This document shows positions 9,556 to 19,912 of a DNA stretch of 64,000 bases, one piece after another. The stretch comes from an uncultured Aquimarina sp. (GTDB lineage: Bacteria; Bacteroidota; Bacteroidia; Flavobacteriales; Flavobacteriaceae): NCBI RefSeq assembly GCF_947496855.1, contig NZ_CANMED010000007.1, positions 310,001 through 374,000 on the forward strand, given 5' to 3'. Under the pieces are notes generated by a model. The model saw only the letters and a list, made by a program, of their open reading frames with translations. It was not told the origin of the DNA and made no database searches. The position numbers and the translations under genes are program-made. Within the stretch, counting starts at the first letter, position 1, and each line of letters begins with the position of its first letter.

Positions 9556-12500
9556 TTGAAAAAATATATAATTCATATTGTACTTGTTCTGTTTCTTTTG
9601 GGATGCAAAAAACAGCCGTCCGAAGATTTTCTATTTACTCTTGTTCCGTCTTCACATAGCACTGTAGTTTTTCAAAATACAATTATTGAAAACGATTCTA
9701 TCAATGTTATTGATTTTCAATATTGTTATAATGGTGGAGGTGTTGGCATCGGTGATTTTAATAATGATAATTTACCAGATATTGTTTTTACTGCAAATCA
9801 AGCATCCAGTAAGCTTTACTTAAACCTTGGAGACCTGAAGTTTAAAGATATATCAGTAGAGTCACATTTTAAAACAAGTTCATGGATTACCGGAGTAAGT
9901 ATTGTGGACATAAACGCAGATGGATTAGATGATATTTATCTTAATGTAGGTGGAGCTAACTGTAATAATGATTGCAACAATTTATTGTTCATAAACCAAG
10001 GATTAAACAAAAAAGGCACCCCCTATTTTAAAGAGCAAGCCTCGATCTATGGTTTAGATGATGGAAACTACAGCCAACAAACTGTTTTTTTTGACTATGA
10101 TACTGATGGCGACCTAGATGCTTATATTGTTCATAATGGAAATACAAAAAGAGATAGAAACACTCCTATCCCTAAGAAATACCAACCTAAACATTTATCA
10201 GATTATTTATTAGAAAACAAAACTAAAGAAGATAAAAATCAAATATACTTTACCAACGTATCCGATAGTTTAGGAATCACTCATAAAGGATTTGGTCTTG
10301 GTGTTGCTATCAATGATTTTAATGATGATAATTTACCAGATATCTATATTAGTAATGATTTTATAACTAATGATCTTTTGTACCTAAACAAAGGGACTGA
10401 TACTATTGGAATGCATCTTGGGTTTGATGAAATAAATCAACAAATTTTATCAAAACAAACCTACAATGCGATGGGGGTAGACGTAGCAGATATTAACAAT
10501 GATTTATTACCTGATATTATGGTTGTAGATATGCTCCCTAATGATTATGAACGGCAAAAGAAAATGTTAGTTTCTAATAATTATGATCGATACTTATTGG
10601 CACAAAGAAACGGATATACACCTCAATATATTCATAATACGTTGCAGGTACATAATGGTTTTATCAATGACAAAATAATACCTGCCTCAGAAATTGGATT
10701 TGCTTCGGGTATTGCTAGCACAGATTGGAGTTGGGCTCCACTTATAGCAGATTATGACAACGATGGAAATAAAGATCTTTACATCACTAACGGTTATGTA
10801 AAAGATATTACCGATTTGGATTTCATCAATTACTCGGAACAAAACAACATCTTTGGGACCCCAGAAGCTCGAAAAGATAAATTTAAGACCTTAGTCAAAA
10901 AACTTCCGGGAATTCATCTTGCCAATGTGATGTATCAAAATAACGGTAAAACTCAATTTACTGATGTTTCTTCTCAATGGATCAGGAATCAAAAATCATA
11001 CTCTAATGGTTCTGCTTATGCAGACTTAGACTTGGATGGAGATTTGGATTTAGTTATAAATAATATTAACAGCCCGGCATCGATTTTAGAAAATCACACT
11101 TCAGAAAAAGGTAAAAAATTTTTGAGAGTACAGCTAGAAGGAACTTACAAAAACAAAAACGGAATTGGAGCAAAAATTACTTTGTGGGAAAATGCAAACA
11201 AACAAACACAATATCAATCTACAGTTAGAGGGTATTTATCATCTGTAGAACCGATTATTCATTTTGGTATTCACTCAGAAAAAATTGACTCATTACAAGT
11301 AATATGGCCAGATGGAAACGTTAGTTACAAAAAAGATATTCCATCAAATCAAGTTTTAACTATTTCTCATCAAAATTCTTATCACAATAAGTCTAGAAAA
11401 GAAACGGATCTAATATTTCAAAAAGATAAAACCACCTTTTCATACATACATACAGAAAATTATTTAAATGATTATTTACAACAATCATTACTAAGTCATC
11501 AATTTAATGCTCTAGGTCCTTGTATCATAAAAGGAAATATTGATAATCAAAAAGGCGATGAGATCTTTATTGGAGGTAGTAAAAATGTTCCAGGTACTCT
11601 TTTTGCGGAAGACAAAAATGGAATTTATAAACCTATTCAAAAATTAGATACCAAATATGAAGATACCGCTTCATTGTTTATTGACATTGATCACGATGGA
11701 GATAACGATTTATATATTGGAAGCGGAGGAAGTGATGCAGGAAATAATGAAGAATTATTAAAAGACAGAATATTTATTAACAATGGCAAAGGGCATTTTT
11801 CTATGTCGCATGACAAAGTTCTTTCCAAAATTAAAACAAATACAACTTGTGTTGTTGCAAATGATGTAGATAATAATGGATTCCAAAATATTTTTATCGG
11901 TGGGGGTGTTCTGCCAGGTAAGTACCCGCTTCATACACCTAGCTATATACTTACTAATCAAAAAGGTAATCTATCAATAAATAATAAAATTTCTTTCTCT
12001 AAACCCGGTATCGTAACTGATGCGAGCTGGGCAGACATTAATAATGATAAAACAAAAGAACTAATCGTAGTTGGACAGTGGATGCCTATCTCCATCTATA
12101 ATATCAACAAAGACAAAGCAAAAGAAATCCCTATACAATGGCTAGATACAGAAGGAAAAAAAATAAAAATGTCTGGTTGGTGGAACAGTATAACGCTCGC
12201 GGATTTCGATAATGACGGTGATCAGGACATACTAGCAGGTAATCAAGGAACTAATGGATTTATACAACCAAGGTTTGATCAAGCTGTATATGTTTACACA
12301 GAGGATTTTGATCATAATGGAAGTATCGATCCTGTTTTAGCTCAGTATTTCGAAACTACTGATGGCCTATCTCTTAAACCTATACATACTCGAGATGACA
12401 TTATGAAACAATTGGTAAGTTTAAAAAAACGATACCCTACATACAATGAATTTGCTAAAGTCAACTTTCAAGAATTATTAAATATCAATGATTTAGACAA

Positions 12501-12915
12501 AGAAACTCTTAGTGCTCATATATTTCAATCAATTTACGCAGAGAATATAGGAGACAACATTTTTAAAGTGCATTATTTACCTCAAGTTTGTCAACGATCT
12601 CCTATCAATGATTTTCTTATCCAAGACATTGATCAAGATGGTTTTAAAGATGTTCTAATCGTAGGCAATAATTATTCTGCAGAAGCCAATTACGGCAGAC
12701 ATGATGCTATGGTAGGAATCTACTTAAAAGGATCAAAAAAAGGTTTTATTCCAATAGAAAATAATAAAAGTGGTTTTTTGATAACAAAACAATCCAATCA
12801 TATCATTTCTGTCCAAAAGAGAAATAAAGAAAATTTAGTTTTTGCCACGCAAAACAATGACAGCATAGTTGTACATCGTATAATTAAAAAAAGAAATGTT
12901 TTAGCAAAAGACTGA
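9556..12915 (+). CDS. VCBS/FG-GAP repeat lipoprotein with ASPIC/UnbV-like region (PUL-1)
   Basis: ORF track begins at TTG 9529, but that codon lies inside the hairpin. The in-frame TTG at 9556 gives MKKYIIHIVLVLFLLGCKKQPSED, a clean lipoprotein signal. Repeated D-x-[DN]-x-D-G blades and ...GIGAKITLWENANKQTQYQSTVRGYLSSVEPIIHFGI...DSLQVIWPDG (ASPIC/UnbV-like). Confidence 0.88.
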   Translation: MKKYIIHIVLVLFLLGCKKQPSEDFLFTLVPSSHSTVVFQNTIIENDSINVIDFQYCYNGGGVGIGDFNNDNLPDIVFTANQASSKLYLNLGDLKFKDISVESHFKTSSWITGVSIVDINADGLDDIYLNVGGANCNNDCNNLLFINQGLNKKGTPYFKEQASIYGLDDGNYSQQTVFFDYDTDGDLDAYIVHNGNTKRDRNTPIPKKYQPKHLSDYLLENKTKEDKNQIYFTNVSDSLGITHKGFGLGVAINDFNDDNLPDIYISNDFITNDLLYLNKGTDTIGMHLGFDEINQQILSKQTYNAMGVDVADINNDLLPDIMVVDMLPNDYERQKKMLVSNNYDRYLLAQRNGYTPQYIHNTLQVHNGFINDKIIPASEIGFASGIASTDWSWAPLIADYDNDGNKDLYITNGYVKDITDLDFINYSEQNNIFGTPEARKDKFKTLVKKLPGIHLANVMYQNNGKTQFTDVSSQWIRNQKSYSNGSAYADLDLDGDLDLVINNINSPASILENHTSEKGKKFLRVQLEGTYKNKNGIGAKITLWENANKQTQYQSTVRGYLSSVEPIIHFGIHSEKIDSLQVIWPDGNVSYKKDIPSNQVLTISHQNSYHNKSRKETDLIFQKDKTTFSYIHTENYLNDYLQQSLLSHQFNALGPCIIKGNIDNQKGDEIFIGGSKNVPGTLFAEDKNGIYKPIQKLDTKYEDTASLFIDIDHDGDNDLYIGSGGSDAGNNEELLKDRIFINNGKGHFSMSHDKVLSKIKTNTTCVVANDVDNNGFQNIFIGGGVLPGKYPLHTPSYILTNQKGNLSINNKISFSKPGIVTDASWADINNDKTKELIVVGQWMPISIYNINKDKAKEIPIQWLDTEGKKIKMSGWWNSITLADFDNDGDQDILAGNQGTNGFIQPRFDQAVYVYTEDFDHNGSIDPVLAQYFETTDGLSLKPIHTRDDIMKQLVSLKKRYPTYNEFAKVNFQELLNINDLDKETLSAHIFQSIYAENIGDNIFKVHYLPQVCQRSPINDFLIQDIDQDGFKDVLIVGNNYSAEANYGRHDAMVGIYLKGSKKGFIPIENNKSGFLITKQSNHIISVQKRNKENLVFATQNNDSIVVHRIIKKRNVLAKD

Positions 12916-12947
12916 TTTTACAAAACATCAAAGAATAAAAAAAACAC

Positions 12948-14714
12948 ATGAAAGAAGTCATTACTCATAATATAGAGATAATACAGGAGTCCAAAGATTT
13001 TCAAGTTCATATAACCTTACTTGAAGAACAACATGGAGTAACTATATATAATATTAATTTTTCATCTGAAACTAAATTTCAACCACAAAAAGTGACTTTT
13101 AAATGGAAAATCCCTGTTGTTAATGTAAAAGGTGTCTGGAAACCTACAACAGATTTTGCAAAAAGAATCATGGATGATTGGGAATTGGATCATATGGAAT
13201 CAAGAATTTCTGTAGATTCCCCTGTAATTTCTTTATTTGGTCATGATGACAGTAACATCATTACATTTGCCTGTTCTGATGCTATTAATACTAAAAAATT
13301 GAATGCATTATATAGAGAAGAAGATAATTGTATTTATTGTCATATTTCATTTTTCACAGAAAGACATCACGCAATTACAGATTATAACGCACAACTAAGA
13401 ATTGATCAAAGTAACCAACCTTTTTCGGAGTCTTTAAAAAATGTAGGGAAATGGTGGGAGAGTTTTGAAAGTCTCACTCCGGCAATTGTTCCTGATTTAG
13501 CAAAAGTTCCTGTATATTCTACCTGGTATCAATTTCATCAAAAACTAGATATAGAAAATCTTATTGAAGAATGTAGAATTGCTTCCACATTAGGATACGA
13601 GTTAATAATAATCGATGATGGATGGCAAACCAATGATGAAAACAGAGGTTATGATTATACAGGTGATTGGTATCCCGAGAGGATTCCTGAAATGAAAAAT
13701 TTTGTCAACAAAATCCATACTACAGGAATGAAATTAGCTTTATGGTATTCTGTTCCTTTCTGTGGGAAGAAATCAAAAGCGTATAAAAAATTTAAAGGTA
13801 AATTCCTTACAGAAGAACATCGTTGGGCTCCTGTATTTGATCCCAGGTATCCTGAAGTAAGAGAATATCTGATAAGCTTATATGTAAATGCATTAAAAAC
13901 TTGGAGAATTGACGGTTTCAAACTGGATTTCATCGACGAATTTAAAGTATACCCTAGTACCAAACTAACTAAAGAAGAAGGAAGGGACTACTCCTCTGTA
14001 AATCTAGCAGTAGATCGATTAATGACAGACATAATGAGTTCATTACATGCCATTAATCCAGAGGTTGTTATCGAATTTCGTCAAAAATATACAGGTCCTG
14101 CCATGCGCAAATATGGTAATATGTTTAGAGCATTTGACTGCCCTGGTGATTCTGTAATGAATAGAGTGCGGATTACTGATATCAAGATCCTTTGTGGCGA
14201 AACTGCTGTGCACAGTGATATGTTTACTTATCATACAGAAGAACCTTTAGAAATAAAAGCATTGCAATTAGTGAATACCTTATTTGGAGTCCCACAACTT
14301 TCTATTTTACTTCAAAAAGCAACATCAGAAGAATTATCAATGATCCATTTTTATACACATTATTGGAGAAATCATTCCGATGTTTTCTTAAAAGGAAAAT
14401 TTATCCCACAAAAACCTTTAGCAAATTATCCAGTACTTAAATCTTCTTTAGAGGACCATACAATTATTGGGTTATTTGACAATTATATTATTGATTTTCA
14501 GGAAGAAACGAACAGAGTTGATATCATTAATGGTCAGTTAAACACCAAAATCGTACTGAGTAGTGATAAAAATTATGGAGCCTATCATTGTGTGATCTAT
14601 GATTGTACTGGAAAAAAAATAAATGAATGCAATTTAATGGTTCTCATAGGAGTCGTTCAAATAAAAGCACCTGTTTGCGGATTAATTATATTAGAAAAAA
14701 ACGCCGAAACTTGA
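12948..14714 (+). CDS. Alpha-galactosidase, GH36-like, no signal peptide (cytoplasmic)
   Basis: 588 aa; VPVYSTWYQFHQKLDIENLIEECRIASTLGYELIIIDDGWQT...LALWYSVPFCG...GFKLDFIDEF...VVIEFRQKYTGPAMRKYGNMFRAFDCPGDSVMNRVRI, GH36 (melibiase) clan features. N-terminus MKEVITHNIEIIQ lacks an export signal. Confidence 0.85.
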   Translation: MKEVITHNIEIIQESKDFQVHITLLEEQHGVTIYNINFSSETKFQPQKVTFKWKIPVVNVKGVWKPTTDFAKRIMDDWELDHMESRISVDSPVISLFGHDDSNIITFACSDAINTKKLNALYREEDNCIYCHISFFTERHHAITDYNAQLRIDQSNQPFSESLKNVGKWWESFESLTPAIVPDLAKVPVYSTWYQFHQKLDIENLIEECRIASTLGYELIIIDDGWQTNDENRGYDYTGDWYPERIPEMKNFVNKIHTTGMKLALWYSVPFCGKKSKAYKKFKGKFLTEEHRWAPVFDPRYPEVREYLISLYVNALKTWRIDGFKLDFIDEFKVYPSTKLTKEEGRDYSSVNLAVDRLMTDIMSSLHAINPEVVIEFRQKYTGPAMRKYGNMFRAFDCPGDSVMNRVRITDIKILCGETAVHSDMFTYHTEEPLEIKALQLVNTLFGVPQLSILLQKATSEELSMIHFYTHYWRNHSDVFLKGKFIPQKPLANYPVLKSSLEDHTIIGLFDNYIIDFQEETNRVDIINGQLNTKIVLSSDKNYGAYHCVIYDCTGKKINECNLMVLIGVVQIKAPVCGLIILEKNAET

Positions 14715-14937
14715 AGCTTATTATTTAAAAAGTGTGTAAAAATGATCATACTCAATATAAAAAATAATACAACCGATTACATTTTTTTTAATTAGCAATT
14801 ATCTTTTTCATTGCTTAAATAATTTAGATATTTATAATCAATTGATTAATATTTTAAAATTTATGCTATTTTTTAAGATACCTATAGAAAATCAATAATT
14901 AAATAAAATATATAGAAATAAAGTCAAACATCCTCTG

Positions 14938-17900
14938 ATGAATAAAAAATATATTATTGCTTTTGACCAAGGAACCACAAGTACCAGAGCCATCATTTTT
15001 GACAATAAAGGTACTATTTGTGGAATTGCTCAAAAAGAATTGACCCAATATTACCCTAAATCAGGATGGGTAGAACATGATCCTATTGAAATTTTCAGAC
15101 ATCAACAAGAAGTCTTTGAAGAAGTATTAGACATATCCAAAATAAGTATAGATAAAATTGCAGGTATAGGCATCACCAATCAAAGGGAAACTACTGTAGT
15201 TTGGGATAAAACAACGGGAGAGCCTATTTATAACGCTATTGTATGGTTAGATAAAAGAACATCCAGGATTTGTAAAAACCTAAAGGCTATTGGTCTTGAA
15301 GATTATGTTACCAAAAACACGGGATTAGTAATAGATTCTTATTTTTCTGGAACAAAACTAAAATGGATTCTGGATAATGTAGAGGGTGCAAGAGAAAAAG
15401 CAGAAAACGGAGATCTGTTATTTGGCACCGTCGATACCTGGTTAATCTGGAAATTCACAAATGGTACTAGCCATGTTACCGATCATTCCAACGCTTCCAG
15501 AACCATGTTGTACAATATTATACAATTGAAATGGGATGACACGATGTTAACAGCATTGAATATTCCAAAGGACATGCTCCCTAAAGTTCAATATTCTTCA
15601 TCCGATTTTGGAAGTATTTCTTATCAAGGAAAAGAAGTTCCGATATATGGTGTTGCTGGAGATCAGCAAGCTTCGTTATTTGGTCAAGGAGGTTATAAAT
15701 CCGGAATCGCTAAAAACACCTATGGAACTGGTTGTTTTTTATTATTAAATACGGGGAAAAAAGCCTATCAATCTAATAATGGTTTACTGACCACCTTGTG
15801 CTGTAGTCTTCCGGAAGATAATATAAAATATGCCTTAGAAGGTAGCGTTTTTGTAGGAGGTGCTTCTGTACAATGGCTCCGTGATAAATTACAAGTAATC
15901 ACAAAAGCTTCGGAAACCGAAGAAATCTGCAAATCTACTCCGTCTTCAGAAGGCTTATACGTAGTCCCTGCATTTGCGGGTTTAGGAGCTCCTTATTGGG
16001 ACATGAGTGCTAAAGGTGCTATTTATGGATTAACACTGGATTCAGGGAAAAATGAGATTATAAAAGCCACCGTAGATGCCTTAGCTTATCAAACTCGTGA
16101 TGTATTAGACGCAATGATAGAAGATAGTGGCAAACTCATGAAAGAACTTAAAGTAGATGGCGGAGCATCTGCTAATAACTATTTAATGCAATTTCAGGCC
16201 GACATTCTAAATGTAGAAGTAGATCGACCTGCAATGTTAGAAGTAACGGCACTTGGTGCTGCATTCCTGGCAGGAATAAAAGCTGGGGTTTGGACAAAAA
16301 AGGATATTTCAAAAATTAGAATTGTAGATACCAAGTTTAAACCCCAGATTACAGAGCATGAGCGAAACAGAAAATACAGTGGATGGAAAGAAGCAGTAGA
16401 ACGCACTAAATCTTCTAATGCCAAAATGCTCTCTACTAAAGAGGAAGGTCCAATTCGATTTTCTATTCTTGATCGGCACATACAATTGCAAAAAGCTCAG
16501 ACAACTAAATATGACATCATTATTATTGGCGGAGGAGTCACCGGGGCAGGAATTGCTTTGGATGCTGCTTCTAGAGGATTAAAAGTATGTTTAGTAGAGA
16601 AAAACGATTTTGCTTCTGGAACCAGTAACAAATCTACAAAACTCATTCATGGTGGATTGCGATATCTTAAACAAATGGAAATCGCACTTGTAAAAGAATC
16701 TGGAAGTGAGCGCGCTACTGTTCATAAACTTGCCCCACATTTGGTAGTGCCAGAAAAGATGTTGTTACCATTGATAGAAGGAGGAACTTATGGAAAAATG
16801 ATGACCGCCATAGGATTAAAAGTATATGATTTTTTGGCAAATGTAGAAGGAGATGACAAACGAAAAATGCTTAGCATAGAAGATACAATTGCAAAGGAAC
16901 CGTTATTAAATAAAAACAAACTTACGGGAGGAGGTTATTATGCAGAGTATCGAACTGATGATGCGAGACTTACTGTAGAACTTTTGAAAAAAGCAGCTTC
17001 TTATGGAGCCAATATCATCAATTATTGTGAAATGACGACTTTTAATTACGATGATGAAGGAAAGATTAAAAGCTTAGAATGTCTAGATCATAATTCACAA
17101 AAAAGATTTATTATCAAAGCAAGAAATTACGTTTCAGCAGCAGGTCCTTGGGTAGATTTATTACGAGAAAAGGATCATTCTATGAATAACAAACACTTGC
17201 ACCTTACTAAAGGAGTGCATATTGTTTTTTCTAGAGAACAGTTTCCACTTACCCAATCTGTATACTTCGATGTACCAGATGGAAGAATGATTTTTGCTAT
17301 CCCTAGAGGCAGAGCAACGTACGTTGGAACTACGGATACCAACTACAAAGCCAACCTAAATCGTGTGGTAGCTACACAAGAAGATGCTCAATACTTATTA
17401 GATGCAGTAAATAATATGTTTCCAACCGTAAAACTTACTGAAGAAGACATAGAATCCAATTGGGCCGGACTAAGGCCACTCATTCACGAAGATGGTAAAG
17501 ACCCTTCAGAATTATCTAGAAAGGATGAAATCTTTGTTTCTAAAACAGGATTAATTTCGATTGCCGGAGGAAAACTTACTGGATATCGAAAAATGGCGCA
17601 ACGTGTAATTGATACTGTTCTGAAAACAATGAGTTCTAAGAAAAGGGAACAGTTTTCAAAATCGTTTACTCAAAACATACCTCTTACCAGTGACCCCCTT
17701 AAAGATACAGAGGAAGTAGAGAAGTATCTTCTGAAAATTAATCAACAGCTAAAAGAACTAAACGTACAGGATGAATATTATGGATGGTATCTAGCCACCA
17801 CATATGGCAAACAAGCCAATACTATTATCGATAAAGTAAGTTATTTTTTAAATGATTCTATCGAAGAAAAATTAATACGATCCGAAGTATGGTATGGCGT

Positions 17901-18117
17901 GCATCATGAGATGATTAATGGATTGGCTGATTTTTTTGTAAGACGAACCGGAAGATTATATTTTGGGATCGATAGTGTCCGTCAATATCGATCTATGGTG
18001 CAAGAAGATCTTATAAAGTATTTAAGATGGGATGAACAACGTCTGGAAAACGAAAATAAATATCTCGATTTATTACTACAAGATGCATCGACATATTATG
18101 AGCATGAAGTTACTTAA
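14938..18117 (+). CDS. Bifunctional glycerol kinase (residues ~1-497) :: FAD-dependent glycerol-3-phosphate dehydrogenase (residues ~500-1059) fusion
   Basis: Single 1059-aa ORF. N-half: [25 protein letters not shown]...[11 protein letters not shown]...[14 protein letters not shown]...[41 protein letters not shown] (GlpK). C-half: [55 protein letters not shown]...[16 protein letters not shown] (GlpD). Confidence 0.95.
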   Translation: MNKKYIIAFDQGTTSTRAIIFDNKGTICGIAQKELTQYYPKSGWVEHDPIEIFRHQQEVFEEVLDISKISIDKIAGIGITNQRETTVVWDKTTGEPIYNAIVWLDKRTSRICKNLKAIGLEDYVTKNTGLVIDSYFSGTKLKWILDNVEGAREKAENGDLLFGTVDTWLIWKFTNGTSHVTDHSNASRTMLYNIIQLKWDDTMLTALNIPKDMLPKVQYSSSDFGSISYQGKEVPIYGVAGDQQASLFGQGGYKSGIAKNTYGTGCFLLLNTGKKAYQSNNGLLTTLCCSLPEDNIKYALEGSVFVGGASVQWLRDKLQVITKASETEEICKSTPSSEGLYVVPAFAGLGAPYWDMSAKGAIYGLTLDSGKNEIIKATVDALAYQTRDVLDAMIEDSGKLMKELKVDGGASANNYLMQFQADILNVEVDRPAMLEVTALGAAFLAGIKAGVWTKKDISKIRIVDTKFKPQITEHERNRKYSGWKEAVERTKSSNAKMLSTKEEGPIRFSILDRHIQLQKAQTTKYDIIIIGGGVTGAGIALDAASRGLKVCLVEKNDFASGTSNKSTKLIHGGLRYLKQMEIALVKESGSERATVHKLAPHLVVPEKMLLPLIEGGTYGKMMTAIGLKVYDFLANVEGDDKRKMLSIEDTIAKEPLLNKNKLTGGGYYAEYRTDDARLTVELLKKAASYGANIINYCEMTTFNYDDEGKIKSLECLDHNSQKRFIIKARNYVSAAGPWVDLLREKDHSMNNKHLHLTKGVHIVFSREQFPLTQSVYFDVPDGRMIFAIPRGRATYVGTTDTNYKANLNRVVATQEDAQYLLDAVNNMFPTVKLTEEDIESNWAGLRPLIHEDGKDPSELSRKDEIFVSKTGLISIAGGKLTGYRKMAQRVIDTVLKTMSSKKREQFSKSFTQNIPLTSDPLKDTEEVEKYLLKINQQLKELNVQDEYYGWYLATTYGKQANTIIDKVSYFLNDSIEEKLIRSEVWYGVHHEMINGLADFFVRRTGRLYFGIDSVRQYRSMVQEDLIKYLRWDEQRLENENKYLDLLLQDASTYYEHEVT

Positions 18118-18170
18118 AATTAAAATAGTAAATCGCAAGATTTTCTAAATTCATTTAATACATAACACAA

Positions 18171-19817
18171 ATGGGAATATTCTCTTTTATTGGATTTACA
18201 TTACTTGTAGCAATATATGCTTGGTGGAAAACCAGGAACACTGATGAAAAATCGGCTGATGGCTACTACCTAGGAGGTAGAAGTCTTGGCGCTATAACTA
18301 TTGCAGGTTCATTATTACTCACGAATTTATCCGCAGAACAGATTGTAGGACTTAATGGGCAAGCCTTTACGGAAGGAGTACTGGTTATGGCTTGGGAAAC
18401 ATTGGCTGCCATTGCTATGGTACTTACCGCCATATGGTTACTTCCTAAATACATGAAAGGCGGTATTACTACAATTCCTGAGTTTATAGAAAAACGCTTT
18501 GATGAAAATACAAAAGCCATATTATCTGTTTTATTTCTGGTAGCTTTTAGTATCGTGCTATTACCTACAATTCTATATTCCGGATCACTCGCCTTTAGTA
18601 CTATGTTTGACTTGCCAACATTATTGGGTTGGTCTAAATCTTCTACTATTTGGCTTTGCGTATGGAGCATTGGACTCATAGGAGTCATATATGCAATTTT
18701 TGGAGGATTAAAGGCGGTTGCAGTATCAGACCTTATAAATGCTATAGGATTATTAATAGGTGGACTATTAATTCCATACTTTGGATTAAAGTTAATTGGT
18801 GATGGAAGTATGATGGATGGCATCAATACATTATGGACAGAAAATCAAGATAAGTTTAATGTTACCGGAGGAGTTACTTCGTCTATTCCTCTAGGAACTA
18901 TTTTTACGGGAATGATGATAGCACAAATGTACTATTGGGGAACTAATCAATCTATTTTACAGCGCGTTTTTGGTGCAAAAAGTTTAAAAGAAGGGCAAAA
19001 AGGAATGATGCTTGCAGCCTTTGTGAAATTTCTCATTCCCATAATCGTTGTACTTCCTGGTATTATAGCCTGGAATGTATTTAATGGAAACCTTGATTCT
19101 GCAGATCAAGCATATCCAGAACTTGTTCGTAAAGTACTTCCTCCTGCATTGCTTGGCTTTTTTGCAGCTGTCCTTTTTGGTGCTGTATTGAGTTCGTTTA
19201 ATAGTTTGTTGAATAGTAGTGCTACACTTTTTGGGTTTGATCTCTATAAAAAATTCTTTAAACCTGATGCAAGTGACCTTCAAACGGTGAAAGCAGGTAA
19301 ATTATTTGGCCTTATAGTCGCTTTAATTTCTATGACAATCGCACCATTTATTGCCAATGCTCCAGAAGGATTGTTTTCTTATATTCAGCAAGCTTTAGGA
19401 AGCTTAAGTGTTCCTATTTTAGCAGTGGTTATCATTGGAATACTTACAAAAAAGGTACCTGCTCTTGGAGCTAAAGTAGTACTAATTGCTGGAGTTCTTA
19501 TGTATCTAGCAAGTTTACTTATCTTAGGTCCTTATTTCACAAACGAAGCATTATCCCAAGCAACTTCTAACGGCATTACAGATCCAGACCAATTAGCCAT
19601 TATCAAAGCTGAAGCATATCCCCATTTTTTACACATTATGGGAATTTTATTTGTAATTAATGTAACCATTATGCTCATCATTGGAGTTCTTAAACCAAAA
19701 ACAGACATGTATGTCCCTATAACTACAGATGTGATAGACACAACATCTTGGAAATATGCTTTTATAGTTGGTGCGATTATCACAGTGTTAGTCATTAGCA
19801 CTTACTTGATTTTCTAA
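18171..19817 (+). CDS. SSS (solute:sodium symporter) family transporter, SGLT-like
   Basis: 548 aa multispan; GYYLGGRSLGAITIAGSLLLTNLSAEQIVGLNGQAFTEG, AIFGGLKAVAVSDLINAIGLLIGGL, MYYWGTNQSILQRVFGAKSLKEGQKG. Confidence 0.92.
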   Translation: MGIFSFIGFTLLVAIYAWWKTRNTDEKSADGYYLGGRSLGAITIAGSLLLTNLSAEQIVGLNGQAFTEGVLVMAWETLAAIAMVLTAIWLLPKYMKGGITTIPEFIEKRFDENTKAILSVLFLVAFSIVLLPTILYSGSLAFSTMFDLPTLLGWSKSSTIWLCVWSIGLIGVIYAIFGGLKAVAVSDLINAIGLLIGGLLIPYFGLKLIGDGSMMDGINTLWTENQDKFNVTGGVTSSIPLGTIFTGMMIAQMYYWGTNQSILQRVFGAKSLKEGQKGMMLAAFVKFLIPIIVVLPGIIAWNVFNGNLDSADQAYPELVRKVLPPALLGFFAAVLFGAVLSSFNSLLNSSATLFGFDLYKKFFKPDASDLQTVKAGKLFGLIVALISMTIAPFIANAPEGLFSYIQQALGSLSVPILAVVIIGILTKKVPALGAKVVLIAGVLMYLASLLILGPYFTNEALSQATSNGITDPDQLAIIKAEAYPHFLHIMGILFVINVTIMLIIGVLKPKTDMYVPITTDVIDTTSWKYAFIVGAIITVLVISTYLIF

Positions 19818-19912
19818 CAAATACTAAAACTAAATCCTGATCTATTTTTAGTTATGGTTTATATTATATTAACTTTACACTTTATTACAACAAAACTCTT
19901 GAAAATAAAAAA

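Noticed and set aside
16194-16481. Possible separate gene or frameshift at the GlpK/GlpD junction
   Set aside because: Only antisense shadow ORFs here; the sense frame is continuous, with no stop between domains. An internal ATG at residue 497 has no obvious initiation signal, so a true fusion is preferred, pending a read-level check.
18266-18826. 186-aa minus-strand ORF
   Set aside because: Entirely antisense to the well-supported SSS transporter CDS; composition is a shadow of the sense frame with no recognisable domain.
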